Counted from the first letter of the stretch, positions 1 to 9,820 are shown. The stretch is DNA of 64,000 bases from Belnapia arida (GCF_016773205.1 NZ_JAETWB010000002.1:310001-374000), one strand, 5' to 3'. Notes: a model not told the origin generated them from the letters alone. Program-made: numbers and translations.

Positions 1-1
1 C

Positions 2-286
2 GTCACCTCGGAGCCCGCGGTCGGCGCAGCCCTCGCCGCCGCCCCGCGCCAGGTGACGATCCGCTTCAACAGCCGGCTCGACCACGCCCGCAGCCGCCTG
101 CTGCTGATCGGCGCCGACAATGCCCAGATCCCCCTCCCCATCGCCGAGGAGAGCGACCCGGTGGTGCTCGCCGCGTCCCTCCCGGCCACGATCGCCCCCG
201 GCGAGTGGCGGCTGCGCTGGCAGGTGCTGGCGATCGACGGGCACATCACCCGCGGCGACATCCCCTTCACGCTGAAGGCCCCGTAA
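2..286 (+). CDS. copC: CopC-domain copper resistance protein, 3' part
   Basis: The reading frame is open from the first full codon and its start lies outside the window. The visible 94 residues match the end of a CopC domain: a segment ending in PRQVTIRFNSRLD, then the family's closing pattern WQVLAIDGHITRGDIPFTL. CopC proteins are periplasmic beta-barrel copper-binding proteins, usually encoded next to the membrane protein CopD. Here the stop codon directly abuts the GTG start of a CopD gene, so the two are almost certainly co-transcribed and translationally coupled. The signal peptide and the N-terminal metal ligands cannot be judged because that part is missing. Confidence 0.85.
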   Translation, partial: VTSEPAVGAALAAAPRQVTIRFNSRLDHARSRLLLIGADNAQIPLPIAEESDPVVLAASLPATIAPGEWRLRWQVLAIDGHITRGDIPFTLKAP

Positions 287-1942
287 GTGGAGCAATTCCT
301 CGACCTCTACGGCTTCGCCAGCGTCATCCTCCATGCGATGGAGCTGGTGGCGCGGACCGTCCTGCTCGGCTCGGTGATCTTCTGGGTGCTGCTCGCCGCG
401 CCGCTCGGCCGGCTGATGCCGCCCGGCGACGCCACCCGCCTGCACGCCATCGCCCGCCGCACCGTCCTGGCCTCCGGCATCGCCTCGCTCGCCTCCACCT
501 TCCTGCTCGGCCTGCTGAGCTTCGGCGCGCTGACAGCGACGCTCGACATCGGCGCCCGCGCCCTGCTCGGCGCCGATTTCGTGGTGCTGACCGGGCTCGA
601 CCTGCTGGCGATGCTGGTGCTCCTCGCCCTCGCCCTGCCGCAGGAGGCCCCCGCCCGCGGTCGCCGCGCCGCGCTGCTCGGCGTCGCCGCGCTGGTGCTG
701 CTCGCGGTCACCTTCGGCAGCCACGCCATCGCCCGCAGCGAGGGCCGGGCGATGCTCCTCGCCGCCACCGCGCTGCATCAGGCCGGCGCCGCCTTCTGGC
801 TCGGCGGCCTGCCTTGCCTCGTCGCCGCCCTCCGGCTGACACCCCCCTCGGCGCGGATGGTCGGCCAGCGCTACTCGCTCCTCGCCGCCGGCGGCGTCGG
901 GCTGATCCTGCTCGGGAGTGCGGGCTTCTGGTTCGGCTTCATCGGCTCGGCGGAGGCCGTCTACGGCACCGCCTATGGCTCCATGGCCGCCTCCAAGCTC
1001 ATCATGCTGGCGATGCTGCTGGTGCTCGGGGCGATGAACTACCGCCTGCTCCACCGCATCCCGTCCTCGCCCGGCGGCACGCTCCGCCTCCGCCGCTTCA
1101 TCGAGGCGGAGATGGCGATCGGCATCGCCGTGCTCGCCGTCGCCGCCTCCCTCACCTCCGTGCCGCCGGCCATGGACCTGCCCGACGACCGCGTCACCTG
1201 GGCCGAGATCACCGAGCGCTTCACGCCGGAATGGCCCCGCCTCAGCAGCCCGGACCATGCCGACCTGGCGATCCCCGCCCTCCAGGCCCAGCTCGACGCC
1301 GAGGCGCAGCAGCGCCAGGCCGCCCAGCGCCCGCAGGCCTTCACCCCGGGCGAGGGCCTGCTGCCCCCGCGCAACGCCACCGACATCGCCTGGAGCGAGT
1401 ACAACCACCACTGGGCCGGCATCATGGTCCTGCTGGTCGGCCTCGCCGCCCTGCTGGATGCGACGGGCCGCGTCCCCTGGGCCCGCCACTGGCCCCTGGT
1501 CTTCCTCGGCCTTGCCGCCTTCCTGCTGGTCCGCTCCGACCCGGAGGCCTGGCCCCTCGGCGATATCGGCCTGCTGGAGAGCCTGCGCGACCCGGAGGTG
1601 GTGCAGCACAAGCTGGCCTCTCTGCTGGTCGTCGCCTTCGCCCTCTCCGAATGGTCGGTGCGTCTCGGCCTGCTGCGCGGGCGGGTGCGCTTCGTCTTCC
1701 CGCTGGCGATGCTGGCCGGCGGCGTGCTGCTGCTGGCGCATACCCATGCCATCTCCAACATCAAGGAGGCGCAGCTCATCGAGCTGTCGCACCTGCCGCT
1801 GGCCCTGCTCGCCGTCGTCGCCGGCTGCGCCCGCTGGACCGAACTGCGCGGCCCGCCGGAGCTGGCGCGGATCGGCCGCTGGCTTTGGCCGGCCTGCCTG
1901 ATCGGCATCGGCCTCCTGCTGCTGCTCTACCGCGAGGCCTGA
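287..1942 (+). CDS. copD: CopD family copper resistance membrane protein
   Basis: This is a 551-residue polytopic membrane protein starting with GTG immediately after the CopC stop. About a dozen hydrophobic segments are visible, interrupted by a long soluble loop around residues 290-370. The N-terminal half (MEQFLDLYGFASVILHAMEL, then WLGGLPCLVAAL) is typical of the CopD family. Conserved histidines lie in or near membrane segments (HAIARSEG, ALHQAG, HTHAISN). CopD proteins are thought to move copper across the inner membrane together with periplasmic CopC, which the adjacency supports. The C-terminal 190 residues form a second membrane block beyond the usual CopD domain. The direction of copper movement cannot be read from the sequence. 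Confidence 0.85.
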   Translation: MEQFLDLYGFASVILHAMELVARTVLLGSVIFWVLLAAPLGRLMPPGDATRLHAIARRTVLASGIASLASTFLLGLLSFGALTATLDIGARALLGADFVVLTGLDLLAMLVLLALALPQEAPARGRRAALLGVAALVLLAVTFGSHAIARSEGRAMLLAATALHQAGAAFWLGGLPCLVAALRLTPPSARMVGQRYSLLAAGGVGLILLGSAGFWFGFIGSAEAVYGTAYGSMAASKLIMLAMLLVLGAMNYRLLHRIPSSPGGTLRLRRFIEAEMAIGIAVLAVAASLTSVPPAMDLPDDRVTWAEITERFTPEWPRLSSPDHADLAIPALQAQLDAEAQQRQAAQRPQAFTPGEGLLPPRNATDIAWSEYNHHWAGIMVLLVGLAALLDATGRVPWARHWPLVFLGLAAFLLVRSDPEAWPLGDIGLLESLRDPEVVQHKLASLLVVAFALSEWSVRLGLLRGRVRFVFPLAMLAGGVLLLAHTHAISNIKEAQLIELSHLPLALLAVVAGCARWTELRGPPELARIGRWLWPACLIGIGLLLLLYREA

Positions 1943-1946
1943 ACCC

Positions 1947-4514
1947 GTGCTGCTTCCGCGAATTGGCGCGGCCCTCGCCGGGGCCGCGGCCCGCAGGCCC
2001 TGGCGCGTGGTGGTGCTCGCCCTGGCGCTCGCCCTGCTGAGCGCGCTGGCGGTCGGCAGCCGCTTCTCGATGAACACGGATACGGATGCACTCTTCCCCG
2101 CCGACCTCCCCTGGCGGCTGACCGAGGAGCGCATCGCCGAAGCCTTCCCGCAGCGCGAGCGGATCATCGCCGTCGTGGTCGATGGCGAGACGGGCGATGC
2201 CGCCGACCGCGCCGCCGCCGCCCTGACCGAGGCGTTGGCCCGCCGCGAGGACCTTTTCCTCGCCATCGAGCGGCCGGACGCCCTCCCCTTCTTCCGCCGC
2301 AACGGCCTGCTCTTCCTTGAGACGGAGGAGGTGCGGCAGACCACCGAGCGCATCATCGCCGCCCAGCCCCTGCTCGGCACGCTGGCCGCCGACCCCAGCC
2401 TGCGCGGCCTCGCCACCGCCCTCGGCCTGATCCTGCAAGGCATCGAGCGTGGCGAGGCAAAGCTCTCCGACCTCGCCGCTCCGCTGTCGGCCCTCACACC
2501 CGCCGCCGAGGCCGCCGCGTCCGGCCGCACCGCGCCGCCCGACTGGAGCGCCCTCTTCACCGGCCGCACGCCGGACCCGCAGGCGCTGCGCCGCTTCGTC
2601 CTGGTGCGCCCGCGGCTCGACTTCTCCGCCCTCAGCCCTGGCGCGACCGCGGCCGATGCGATCCGCGAGGCCGCGAGTCGCCTCGGCATCCCCGGCACGC
2701 GCTTCCGCATGACCGGCGAGATTCCGATGGCCGACGAGGAATTCGCCTCCGTCGCCGAGGGTGCCGTCCGCAACACCCTGCTCTCCCTCGCCCTGGTCGC
2801 CCTGCTGCTCTGGCTGGCGCTGCGCTCCTGGCGGCTGATCCTGCCCGTGCTGGCGACGCTGCTGCTCGGCCTGCTGGCGACGGCGGCCTTCGGCGCGCTG
2901 GCGATCGGGCCCTTCAACCCGCTCTCCATTGCCTTCGCCGTGCTTTTCATAGGCCTCGGCGTCGATTTCGGCATCCAGTACGCCGTCCGCCTCCGCGAGC
3001 AGCGGCATGAGGCGGGCGGGCTGGCCCCCGCCCTCACCGCCGCCGGCGCCACCGCCGGCCCCGGCATCCTGCTGGCGGCGCTCGCCATCGCCGGCGGCTT
3101 CCTCGCTTTCCTGCCGACCGACTACCGCGGCGTCTCGGAGCTTGGCGCCATCGCCGGCGTCGGCATGCTGGTCGCCGCCTTCCTCTCGCTCACGCTGCTG
3201 CCCGCCCTGCTCCGCCTGCTCGCCCCGCCCGGCGAGCCGGGGGAAATCGGTTGGGCCGCCCTCGCCCCGCTGGAGCGTGCGCTGGCGCATCGCCGGGTGG
3301 TGGCCCTGCTCGCTGCCCTGGCCCTCGCCGCCGCCGCGACCCTCCCGGTGCTGAGCTTCGACTTCAACCCGCTGAACCTGCGCGACCCCCAATCCGAAGC
3401 GGTCGCCACCTTCCGCGACCTGATGCACTCGGCCGAGACGACGCCCAATACGCTGAACGTCCTCGCCCCCTCGCTCGAGGCCGCCCGGCCCATCGCCGCC
3501 CGGCTGGAGGCGCTGCCCGAGGTCGCCCGGGTGATGACGCTGGCCAGCTTCGTCCCCGAGGACCAGCCGGCGAAGCTCGCCCTGATCCAGGACGCCGCCG
3601 ACCTGCTCGGCCCGACGCTCGCCCCGCCCGAGGTGCAGCCGCTGCCGGACGACGCCGCCACCGCCGCCGCGCTCCGCGGCCTTGCCACGGGCCTGGCGAA
3701 GGCCGCCCAGGGCAACGGCCCGGCCGCCGCCGATGCCCGGCTGTTCGCCACCGCGCTCGACCGCCTCGCCGCCGGCCCGCCCGAGGGCCGCGCCCGCCTC
3801 GCCACGGCCCTGCTGCCCGGCCTGACCGCGACCCTCGCGCAACTCGCCGAGGTGCTCCAGGCCGGCCCGGTGACGCTGGAGGGCATCCCCCCCGAACTGC
3901 GCCGCGGCTGGGTCGCCGCCGACGGCCAGGCGCGCATCGAGGCCTGGCCGCGCGACCTTTCCGACGACAACGCCGCCCTCCGCCGCTTCGCCGCTGCGGT
4001 GGAGGCGGTGGCGCCCGGCGCGAGCGGCATGGCGATCTCCATCCAGGCCTCCTCGGCGACGATCCGCGAGGCCTTCCTCCAGGCCGGCGCCATCGGCCTC
4101 GCCTGGACCTGCCTGCTGCTGCTGGTGATCCTGCGCAGCCTGCGCCTCGCGCTGCTGGCCCTCGCCCCGCTGGTGCTCGCCGGGCTGGTGACGCTGGCGA
4201 TCTGCGCCGTCTTCGGCCCGGCGCTGAACCTCGCCAACATCATCGCCCTGCCGCTGCTCTTCGGCATCGGCGTCGCCTTCGACATCTACTACGTCGTCGC
4301 CTGGCAGGCCGGGGAGCGCACCCTGCTGCCCACGGCGCTGACCCGCGCGGTGCTGTTCAGCGCCCTGACGACGGGCGCCGCCTTCGGCACTCTGGCCCTC
4401 TCCTCCCATCCCGGCACCGCCAGCATGGGCGTGCTGCTGGCGATCTCGCTGATCACCGTCCTGGCCACGGTGCTGCTGGCGCTGCCTGCCCTGCTGCACA
4501 ATTTCGCCAAGTAG
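1947..4514 (+). CDS. hpnN: HpnN-like hopanoid RND transporter (MMPL family)
   Basis: This 855-residue protein starts with GTG four bases after the CopD stop. It has the duplicated MMPL/RND layout: one N-terminal helix (about 18-40), a large periplasmic domain, a block of about five helices (about 275-430), a second periplasmic domain and a final helix block (about 715-850). The segment GVDFGIQYAVRLREQR and its counterpart GVAFDIYYVVAWQ are the repeated sterol-sensing-like regions. Length and the opening motif around NTDTDALFPADLPWR fit HpnN, which moves hopanoids from the inner to the outer membrane. No other hpn genes are seen in the window, so the assignment rests on sequence only. It may share a transcript with copCD. 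Confidence 0.8.
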   Translation: MLLPRIGAALAGAAARRPWRVVVLALALALLSALAVGSRFSMNTDTDALFPADLPWRLTEERIAEAFPQRERIIAVVVDGETGDAADRAAAALTEALARREDLFLAIERPDALPFFRRNGLLFLETEEVRQTTERIIAAQPLLGTLAADPSLRGLATALGLILQGIERGEAKLSDLAAPLSALTPAAEAAASGRTAPPDWSALFTGRTPDPQALRRFVLVRPRLDFSALSPGATAADAIREAASRLGIPGTRFRMTGEIPMADEEFASVAEGAVRNTLLSLALVALLLWLALRSWRLILPVLATLLLGLLATAAFGALAIGPFNPLSIAFAVLFIGLGVDFGIQYAVRLREQRHEAGGLAPALTAAGATAGPGILLAALAIAGGFLAFLPTDYRGVSELGAIAGVGMLVAAFLSLTLLPALLRLLAPPGEPGEIGWAALAPLERALAHRRVVALLAALALAAAATLPVLSFDFNPLNLRDPQSEAVATFRDLMHSAETTPNTLNVLAPSLEAARPIAARLEALPEVARVMTLASFVPEDQPAKLALIQDAADLLGPTLAPPEVQPLPDDAATAAALRGLATGLAKAAQGNGPAAADARLFATALDRLAAGPPEGRARLATALLPGLTATLAQLAEVLQAGPVTLEGIPPELRRGWVAADGQARIEAWPRDLSDDNAALRRFAAAVEAVAPGASGMAISIQASSATIREAFLQAGAIGLAWTCLLLLVILRSLRLALLALAPLVLAGLVTLAICAVFGPALNLANIIALPLLFGIGVAFDIYYVVAWQAGERTLLPTALTRAVLFSALTTGAAFGTLALSSHPGTASMGVLLAISLITVLATVLLALPALLHNFAK

Positions 4515-4529
4515 CGTTGCGAGGGCGAC

Positions 4530-6074
4530 CTACGCCTTCCGCCTTCGCCGCAGCAGCATTCCCCTGACCTCGCCGAGATTGACCGCCCGCAGCAGGTGCG
4601 CTGCCCCGAAATAGGCGACGCAGCCGGAGAGAATCAGCACCGCCAGCGCCGCGAAGCGGAAGCCGGGCCCCGCCGGGAAGAGCAGCCACTCCATCCCCCA
4701 GAGCACCGCCCCCATCACCCCGGAGGCCACCAGCAGCCGCGGCACCCTTTGCCGCAGGCGCCGGTCCGGCAGGAAATGCCCCTGCCGCCACAGCAGCCCG
4801 CCCAGCGCCACGGCGTTGAACCAGGCCGACAGCGCCGTTGCCAGCGCCACCCCGACATGGCTGAGCCACTGCGTCAGCACCAGGTTCAGCGCCAGGTTCA
4901 GCGCGACGGCCGCGAACCCCACCTTCACCGGCGTGGCCGTGTCGCCGCGGGCGAAGAAGCCCGGCGCGAAGATCTTCACCAGCACATAGGCCGGCAGGCC
5001 GATGGCATAGGCGGCCAGCGCCGCCGCCGTCGCCTCCGCCTCGGCCAGGCCGAAGACGCCGCGCTGGAACAGCACGATGACGATCGGCCCCGCCGCCACC
5101 GCCTGCCCGACCGCGGCCGGCAGGCAGAGCAGCAGCGAGAGCTCCGCCGCCCGGTTCATCGTCCGGTGCGCCGACAGGCTCTCCCCCGACCGCACCTGCC
5201 GCGAGAGCAGCGGCAGCATCGCCGTGCCCACCGCCGCGCCGATCACCCCGAGCGGCAACTGCCCCACCCGGTCGGCGTAGTAGAGGTAGGAGACGGCCCC
5301 CGCCGGCAGGAAGCTGGCGATGATGACGTCGACCGCGAGGTTAAGCTGCGTCACCCCCGCCCCGATGATCCCGGGGATCATCCGCCGCAGCACCTGCCGC
5401 ACCTCCGGCGCCAGGCTCGGCAGCCTGAGGAAGTGCAGCGCCATCCCCGCCCGCGCACAGGCCCACAGCACGAGCGCGAGCTGCACCGCGCCCGAGACGG
5501 TGACGCCCCAGGCCAGCGCATGCGCCGGCGTCGCCACGTAGGGCGTGAGCACCAGCAGCGAGGCCATGGACAGGAGGTTGAAGAAGATCGGCGCCGCCGC
5601 CGCCGCCGCGAAGCGATCGAGCCCGTTCAGCACGCCCGAGACCAGCGCGGTGAGGCAGATCAGCAGCAAATAGGGAAAGGTGATCCGCGTCAGCTCGATG
5701 GCGAGCTGGAACTTCGCCGGGTCGTCCGAGAAGCCCGGCGCCAGCACCTGCATCAGCTGCGGCATGGCGATCATGCCGATGACGACCAGCAGCGAGAGCC
5801 AGAGGGTCATCAGCGCCGCCATCCGCTCGGCGAGCTGCTGCGCGACGCGCGGCCCCTGCACCGCCAGCGTCCCCGCGAAGGCCGGCACGAAGGCCGCGTT
5901 GAACGCCCCCTCCCCGAACAGCCGCCGGAACAGGTTCGGCAGCTTCAGCGCGACGAAGAAGCAATCCGCGATCGGCCCGGCCCCGAGCCGGGCCGCGATG
6001 AACATATCCCGCGCGAAGCCGAGGACGCGGCTGGCCATGGTCCAGCCGCCAACGGTGAGGACGCCTTTGAGCAT
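4530..6074 (-). CDS. murJ: Lipid II flippase MurJ
   Basis: A 514-residue membrane protein of the MOP superfamily with about 14 hydrophobic segments. The opening segment, with GGWTMASRVLGFARDMFIAA and then FFVALKLPNLFRRLFGEGAFNAAF, is diagnostic for MurJ/MviN. MurJ flips the peptidoglycan precursor lipid II across the inner membrane. Charged residues known to matter in the central cavity of the family (the arginine in the SRVLGF helix and in the NLFRRLFGEGA loop) are present. It converges with hpnN, leaving 15 bases between the stops. In many alphaproteobacteria murJ directly follows glnD; here it lies about 6 kb beyond glnD on the same strand. Confidence 0.95.
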   Translation of the reverse strand: MLKGVLTVGGWTMASRVLGFARDMFIAARLGAGPIADCFFVALKLPNLFRRLFGEGAFNAAFVPAFAGTLAVQGPRVAQQLAERMAALMTLWLSLLVVIGMIAMPQLMQVLAPGFSDDPAKFQLAIELTRITFPYLLLICLTALVSGVLNGLDRFAAAAAAPIFFNLLSMASLLVLTPYVATPAHALAWGVTVSGAVQLALVLWACARAGMALHFLRLPSLAPEVRQVLRRMIPGIIGAGVTQLNLAVDVIIASFLPAGAVSYLYYADRVGQLPLGVIGAAVGTAMLPLLSRQVRSGESLSAHRTMNRAAELSLLLCLPAAVGQAVAAGPIVIVLFQRGVFGLAEAEATAAALAAYAIGLPAYVLVKIFAPGFFARGDTATPVKVGFAAVALNLALNLVLTQWLSHVGVALATALSAWFNAVALGGLLWRQGHFLPDRRLRQRVPRLLVASGVMGAVLWGMEWLLFPAGPGFRFAALAVLILSGCVAYFGAAHLLRAVNLGEVRGMLLRRRRKA

Positions 6075-6095
6075 GGCGCGCCCTGTAGCCTGGAT

Positions 6096-6977
6096 TCATC
6101 CCGTCGGCGAGGCTTGCGCGATCCCCGTGATCCACCGCGCGAAGGCGTCGAAGGCCGGCTCCCCCGCGCGGAAGGGTTGATGCACCAGGAACCACCCGCC
6201 CCCCTTGGAGACGAAGCGCGGAAACGGCGCGACCAGCCGCCCGGCGGCAAGGTCATCGTCGATGTAAGGCCGGATTCCCATGGCGACCCCGACGCCATCC
6301 GCCGCCGCCTGCAAGGCGTGCCCGTAGAAATCGAAGCGCGGTCCCGCCGCCGCGACACCGGCCACTCCCGCCGCCGCCAGCCAGCGCGGCCAGTCCTCCG
6401 GCGCATGATCGACCCGCAACAGGCTCTCGCCGGCGAGGTCCTCCACCCGCCCCAGCCGCCGCGCGAGCCCCGGCGCGCAGACCGGCGTCAGGTCCGCGGC
6501 GAAGAGCGGCTGCGCCACCAGCCCCGGCCAGCGCCCGTCGCCGAGCCGGATGCCGCAGGTCCAGTCCTCCGCATAGGGCACCCCTGCCCCGCCGGTGGTG
6601 ATCCGCACCTCGATCCCCGGCTCCCGCCGCTGCCAGTCGGCCAGCCGCGGGATCAGCCAGCGGATGGCGAAGGTCGGCCCGACGCCGAGGGTCAGCACCT
6701 GCCGCCCGCCCATCGCCGCCACCTCCTCGGTGAGGCCCGCGAGCCCGTCGAGCAGGGCCGTCAGCCCCGCACGGTACCGCGCCCCCGCCGCCGTCAGGCT
6801 CAGCCGGTTGGCCCGCCGCTCGAACAGCGCGACGCCCATCCGCGCCTCCAGCAACTTCACCATGCGGCTGATGGCGGCCGGGCTGACATGCAGCTCCTCC
6901 GCCGCCGCGGCGAAGCTGCCCGTGCGTCCCGCCGCCTCGAAGGCGCGGACACCGTTGAGGAAGGGCAGCCGGCGCAT
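6096..6977 (-). CDS. LysR family regulator, GcvA type
   Basis: A LysR-type transcriptional regulator of about 293 residues. The N-terminus (MRRLPFLNGVRAFEAAGRTG, then SFAAAAEELHVSPAAISRMV) is the GcvA-like winged helix-turn-helix, and the remainder is the periplasmic-binding-like effector domain. I chose the ATG at 6977 because homologues usually begin with this RRLPxLNxxRAF segment; a TTG at 6992 with a better Shine-Dalgarno sequence would add five residues. It is transcribed divergently from the TauE/SafE permease gene at 7061 across 83 bases, the usual arrangement of a LysR regulator and its target. The effector is unknown. It ends 21 bases before murJ and could be read through into it. 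Confidence 0.9.
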   Translation of the reverse strand: MRRLPFLNGVRAFEAAGRTGSFAAAAEELHVSPAAISRMVKLLEARMGVALFERRANRLSLTAAGARYRAGLTALLDGLAGLTEEVAAMGGRQVLTLGVGPTFAIRWLIPRLADWQRREPGIEVRITTGGAGVPYAEDWTCGIRLGDGRWPGLVAQPLFAADLTPVCAPGLARRLGRVEDLAGESLLRVDHAPEDWPRWLAAAGVAGVAAAGPRFDFYGHALQAAADGVGVAMGIRPYIDDDLAAGRLVAPFPRFVSKGGGWFLVHQPFRAGEPAFDAFARWITGIAQASPTG

Positions 6978-7060
6978 GGCGGGCAGGCTCAACTTTCCTG
7001 AGGCTCAGCGCAGCATAACTCGGTTTGTGACGGCGCCTCAACGGGCGCATCCCTGGCGCC

Positions 7061-7822
7061 ATGACGCCCCTCGCCATCCTTCTGCTGTGCTGCGTGATGC
7101 TCGGCACCGCCTTCCTCTCCGGCATCTTCGGCATGGCCGGCGGGCTGGTGCTGATCGGCGTCCTCCTCGCCCTCCTTCCCCTGCCGGAGGCGATGGCCCT
7201 CCACGCCGTCACGCAGATCGCCTCCAACTTCTGGCGCGGCCTGCTGTGGCGGAAGCACATCCTCTGGCGCCCGTTGCTCGCGGTCGGCGCCGGCTTCGGC
7301 CTCGCCCTGCTGCTCTGGAGCCTGGTCGGCTGGGTGCCCGACAAGCCACTGGCGCTGCTCGCCCTCGGGATCACCCCCTTCCTTGTCAAGCTGATGCCGG
7401 CCCGCCTCGCGCCCGACCCGCACAGCCCCGCCCAGGGCCTCGCCTACGGCACGGCCGCGATGTCGCTGATGCTGCTGACCGGCGTCTCCGGCCCCCTCAT
7501 CGACCGCTTCTTCCTTGGTAGGAAGGAGGGGGGCGGCGGCCTCGACCGCCGGCAGATCGTGGCGACCAAGGCCGCCGGCCAGATCCTCGGCCATGCCCTG
7601 AAGCTCGGCTATTTCGGCGGCCTCGCCAGCCAGACCGCCAGCCTCGACTGGCGGATCGCATGCGCAGCCGTGCTCTGCTCCATCCTCGGCACCACGCTCG
7701 CCCGCCGCATCCTCGAGGCGATGACCGACACCCAGTACCGCCGCTGGACCGACCGGCTGATCGCCGCCGTCTCCGGCACCTACATCCTTTACGGCATCAC
7801 CCTCCTCGCCCTCCCGGAGTGA
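7061..7822 (+). CDS. TauE/SafE (TSUP) family permease
   Basis: A 253-residue membrane protein with about eight hydrophobic segments. The N-terminal signature FLSGIFGMAGGLVLIGVLLA and the second-half repeat around SGVSGPLIDRFF belong to the TauE/SafE family. Members export sulfite, sulfoacetate or other small anions, or take them up, and usually cannot be assigned a substrate from sequence. The divergent LysR gene probably controls it. A small gene follows five bases downstream and is likely co-transcribed. Confidence 0.85.
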   Translation: MTPLAILLLCCVMLGTAFLSGIFGMAGGLVLIGVLLALLPLPEAMALHAVTQIASNFWRGLLWRKHILWRPLLAVGAGFGLALLLWSLVGWVPDKPLALLALGITPFLVKLMPARLAPDPHSPAQGLAYGTAAMSLMLLTGVSGPLIDRFFLGRKEGGGGLDRRQIVATKAAGQILGHALKLGYFGGLASQTASLDWRIACAAVLCSILGTTLARRILEAMTDTQYRRWTDRLIAAVSGTYILYGITLLALPE

Positions 7823-7827
7823 CCCCC

Positions 7828-8058
7828 ATGCAGGACGTCATCACCCCGCTGATCCGCGACCTCGTGGCCTCCGTCGCCGTGGCACCCCGCCCCTACCATG
7901 AGGTGCTGGAGGCCTGGCGCACCTCCTGCCCCCGGCTGACGGTCTGGGAGGATGCGGTGGATGGCGGTTTCGTCGCCCTCACCCACGATGCGAAGGGCGG
8001 CGTGCAGGTGGTGGCGACGGCGCGCGGGCGGGAATTGCTTGATGCTCAGGCAAAATGA
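7828..8058 (+). CDS. Small hypothetical protein
   Basis: A 76-residue soluble protein that begins at an ATG five bases after the permease stop. I do not recognise a characterised family. It has no signal peptide or membrane segment; the middle contains VAPRPYHEVLEAWRTSCPRL and the end VVATARGRELL, which reads like a compact alpha/beta or winged-helix fold. Codon use matches its neighbours. Its only contextual clue is co-directional placement behind the TauE/SafE gene. Confidence 0.65.
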   Translation: MQDVITPLIRDLVASVAVAPRPYHEVLEAWRTSCPRLTVWEDAVDGGFVALTHDAKGGVQVVATARGRELLDAQAK

Positions 8059-8093
8059 ATATATAGGAAACAAATCAACTGCGCCTGGACCGA

Positions 8094-8116
8094 GTGAAGC
8101 GGCGCTGCCGCTCCAC
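8094..8116. terminator. Hairpin between converging genes
   Basis: GTGAAGCGGC and GCCGCTCCAC form a ten-base stem with one mismatch and a three-base loop. It lies between the stop of the forward small gene (8058) and the stop of the reverse chemotaxis receptor (8138), so it may end transcription in both directions. There is no T-run on either side, so intrinsic activity is uncertain. Confidence 0.4.
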
Positions 8117-8137
8117 CCGACCTCCAGGCGAGTCACG

Positions 8138-9820
8138 TCAGGCGGCCTTGACGCCTGCGAGGAAGGCGCTGACCTCGGCGCCAAGGCGTTCAGACTGGCG
8201 GGACAGTTCGCCGGCCGCCTCGAGCACATCGCCCGCGCCGCTCCCGACCTCCTTGTTGGCCAGGTCGACGCCACCGATGTTGCGGGTCACCTCCTGGGTG
8301 CCACTCGCGGCCCGTTGCGCGCTGCGGGCGATCTCGCGCGTGGCGGCTCCCTGCTCCTCGACTGCGGCCGCGATCGCGCCGGCGATCTGACTGGCCTCAC
8401 CGACCGTGCCCGCGATGCCCTGAATGGCGGCAACGGCGTCCTCAGTGGCAGCCTGGATGGCGGCGATCTGGGCGCCGATATCCTCCGTCGCCCTGGCCGT
8501 CTGTGCGGCGAGAGTCTTCACCTCGGAGGCCACCACGGCAAAGCCCTTGCCCGCCTCGCCGGCCCGTGCCGCCTCGATCGTGGCATTCAGCGCCAACAGG
8601 TTGGTCTGCCCCGCGATGTCGCCGATCAGCCGCACCACATCGCCGATCCGCTGGGCGCCCTCGGCCAGGGCGTGGACGGTCTCGTCGGTGCGGCGAGCGT
8701 CGGCCGCGGCCTGAGCCGTGACCTTCGACGACTGCACGACCTGGCGGCTGACCTCGGCGACCGACGCCGCGAGTTCCTCGGCCGCCGCGGCCATGGCGTC
8801 CACATCGGCGCCGGCCTGCTCGGCGGCGGCCACGGCCGCGCTGGCCTGCTCGCTTGCCTGCCCTGCACCACGCGACATGGACTGGGCGGTTGCCTGCAGC
8901 TCGGTCGCGGCGGCGGCCAGGGCTCCGGCCAGCTCCCCCGCCTGGACCTCGAAGTCCTGGGTGAGCCGGTCCAGGCGTGCCCCGCGCTCGGCCTTGGCGG
9001 CCTGCTCGCGCGCCTGCCCGGCCGCCAGCGCGTCGGCTGCCTGCAGCCCGCTGCGGCACTCGTCCATGGCGCGGGCCAGCTCGCCGATCTCGTCTGCCCG
9101 GGCCGTGCAGGGCAGGTCGAACGCATAATCGTGCCGCGCCAGCTGGCGCATGACCCCTGACAGCCGCACGACCCGTGCCACCACGCTCCGGTTGAACCAC
9201 ATGGCGGAGGCAAATGTCAGAATGGCGACGATCATGAGGGCGGCGAGGCCGAGCCGGAAGGCGTTGGTGTAGGTCTGCCGCGAGCGCGTCGTGGCCTCGA
9301 CCGTGCCGCGCTCGATGAGGGCACTCAGCTCGTCCAGGATGGCGAGGGTGGCCCGCCACTCGCTCACCAAGGCGTTGTTGAAGGCGCTCACCGCGTCATG
9401 GTCGCCGAAGGGCAGGTTCAGGACGCGCAGTGCATGCTCCGAGTAGAGCCGGTACCGCTCGCGGAAGCGCCCGATCAGTGCCCGGGCTTCGTCGGAAGTG
9501 GCGAAGCGTTCGTAGTGCGCCGTGGCGGCCAGGACCTGCGCTCCGCCTGCTTGCGTATCGCGGAGGGCGCTCGCGCGCTCCTTCGGGTCTTGGGTGCCGA
9601 GCGCCCGCGCCGCCCTGGTCCGTTCCCGGCTGAATGCAATCTTGATCTCGGCGACGGCGCGGGTGGCCGGCAGCCAGGTTTCCTCGATGGCGAGGGCGTC
9701 GCGGCTCATGGCGCGGAGCTGAAAAGCGCCGAAGCCGCTGATGCCCGCGATCAGCACGAACATGAGGCCGAAGACTGCCAACAGCTTGGTCCGCACACTC
9801 AGACGATGAATGAATACCAT
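8138..9820 (-). CDS. Methyl-accepting chemotaxis protein
   Basis: A 560-residue transmembrane receptor. The first helix is at about residues 10-30 ([20 protein letters not shown]), followed by a roughly 150-residue periplasmic four-helix-bundle domain, a second helix at about 188-210 ([20 protein letters not shown]), a HAMP segment and a long cytoplasmic coiled coil. The kinase-control hairpin tip is present as [33 protein letters not shown]. Such proteins sense ligands and steer the CheA kinase. The ligand cannot be named. No CheA or CheW gene is nearby, so this is a dispersed receptor gene. It stands alone, with about 470 bases upstream. Confidence 0.93.
   Translation of the reverse strand: MVFIHRLSVRTKLLAVFGLMFVLIAGISGFGAFQLRAMSRDALAIEETWLPATRAVAEIKIAFSRERTRAARALGTQDPKERASALRDTQAGGAQVLAATAHYERFATSDEARALIGRFRERYRLYSEHALRVLNLPFGDHDAVSAFNNALVSEWRATLAILDELSALIERGTVEATTRSRQTYTNAFRLGLAALMIVAILTFASAMWFNRSVVARVVRLSGVMRQLARHDYAFDLPCTARADEIGELARAMDECRSGLQAADALAAGQAREQAAKAERGARLDRLTQDFEVQAGELAGALAAAATELQATAQSMSRGAGQASEQASAAVAAAEQAGADVDAMAAAAEELAASVAEVSRQVVQSSKVTAQAAADARRTDETVHALAEGAQRIGDVVRLIGDIAGQTNLLALNATIEAARAGEAGKGFAVVASEVKTLAAQTARATEDIGAQIAAIQAATEDAVAAIQGIAGTVGEASQIAGAIAAAVEEQGAATREIARSAQRAASGTQEVTRNIGGVDLANKEVGSGAGDVLEAAGELSRQSERLGAEVSAFLAGVKAA

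Noticed and set aside
205-2040. A 611-residue frame over the CopD gene
   Set aside because: Arg/Pro-rich out-of-frame shadow of a clear membrane protein gene.
1776-4499. A 907-residue open frame antisense to the RND gene
   Set aside because: It is low-complexity Gly/Gln/Arg/Glu of the kind produced opposite G+C-rich genes, while the forward frame has clear HpnN motifs.
4596-7001. An 801-residue forward frame over murJ and the LysR gene
   Set aside because: Antisense shadow spanning two real reverse genes; Arg/Gln/His-rich with no motif.
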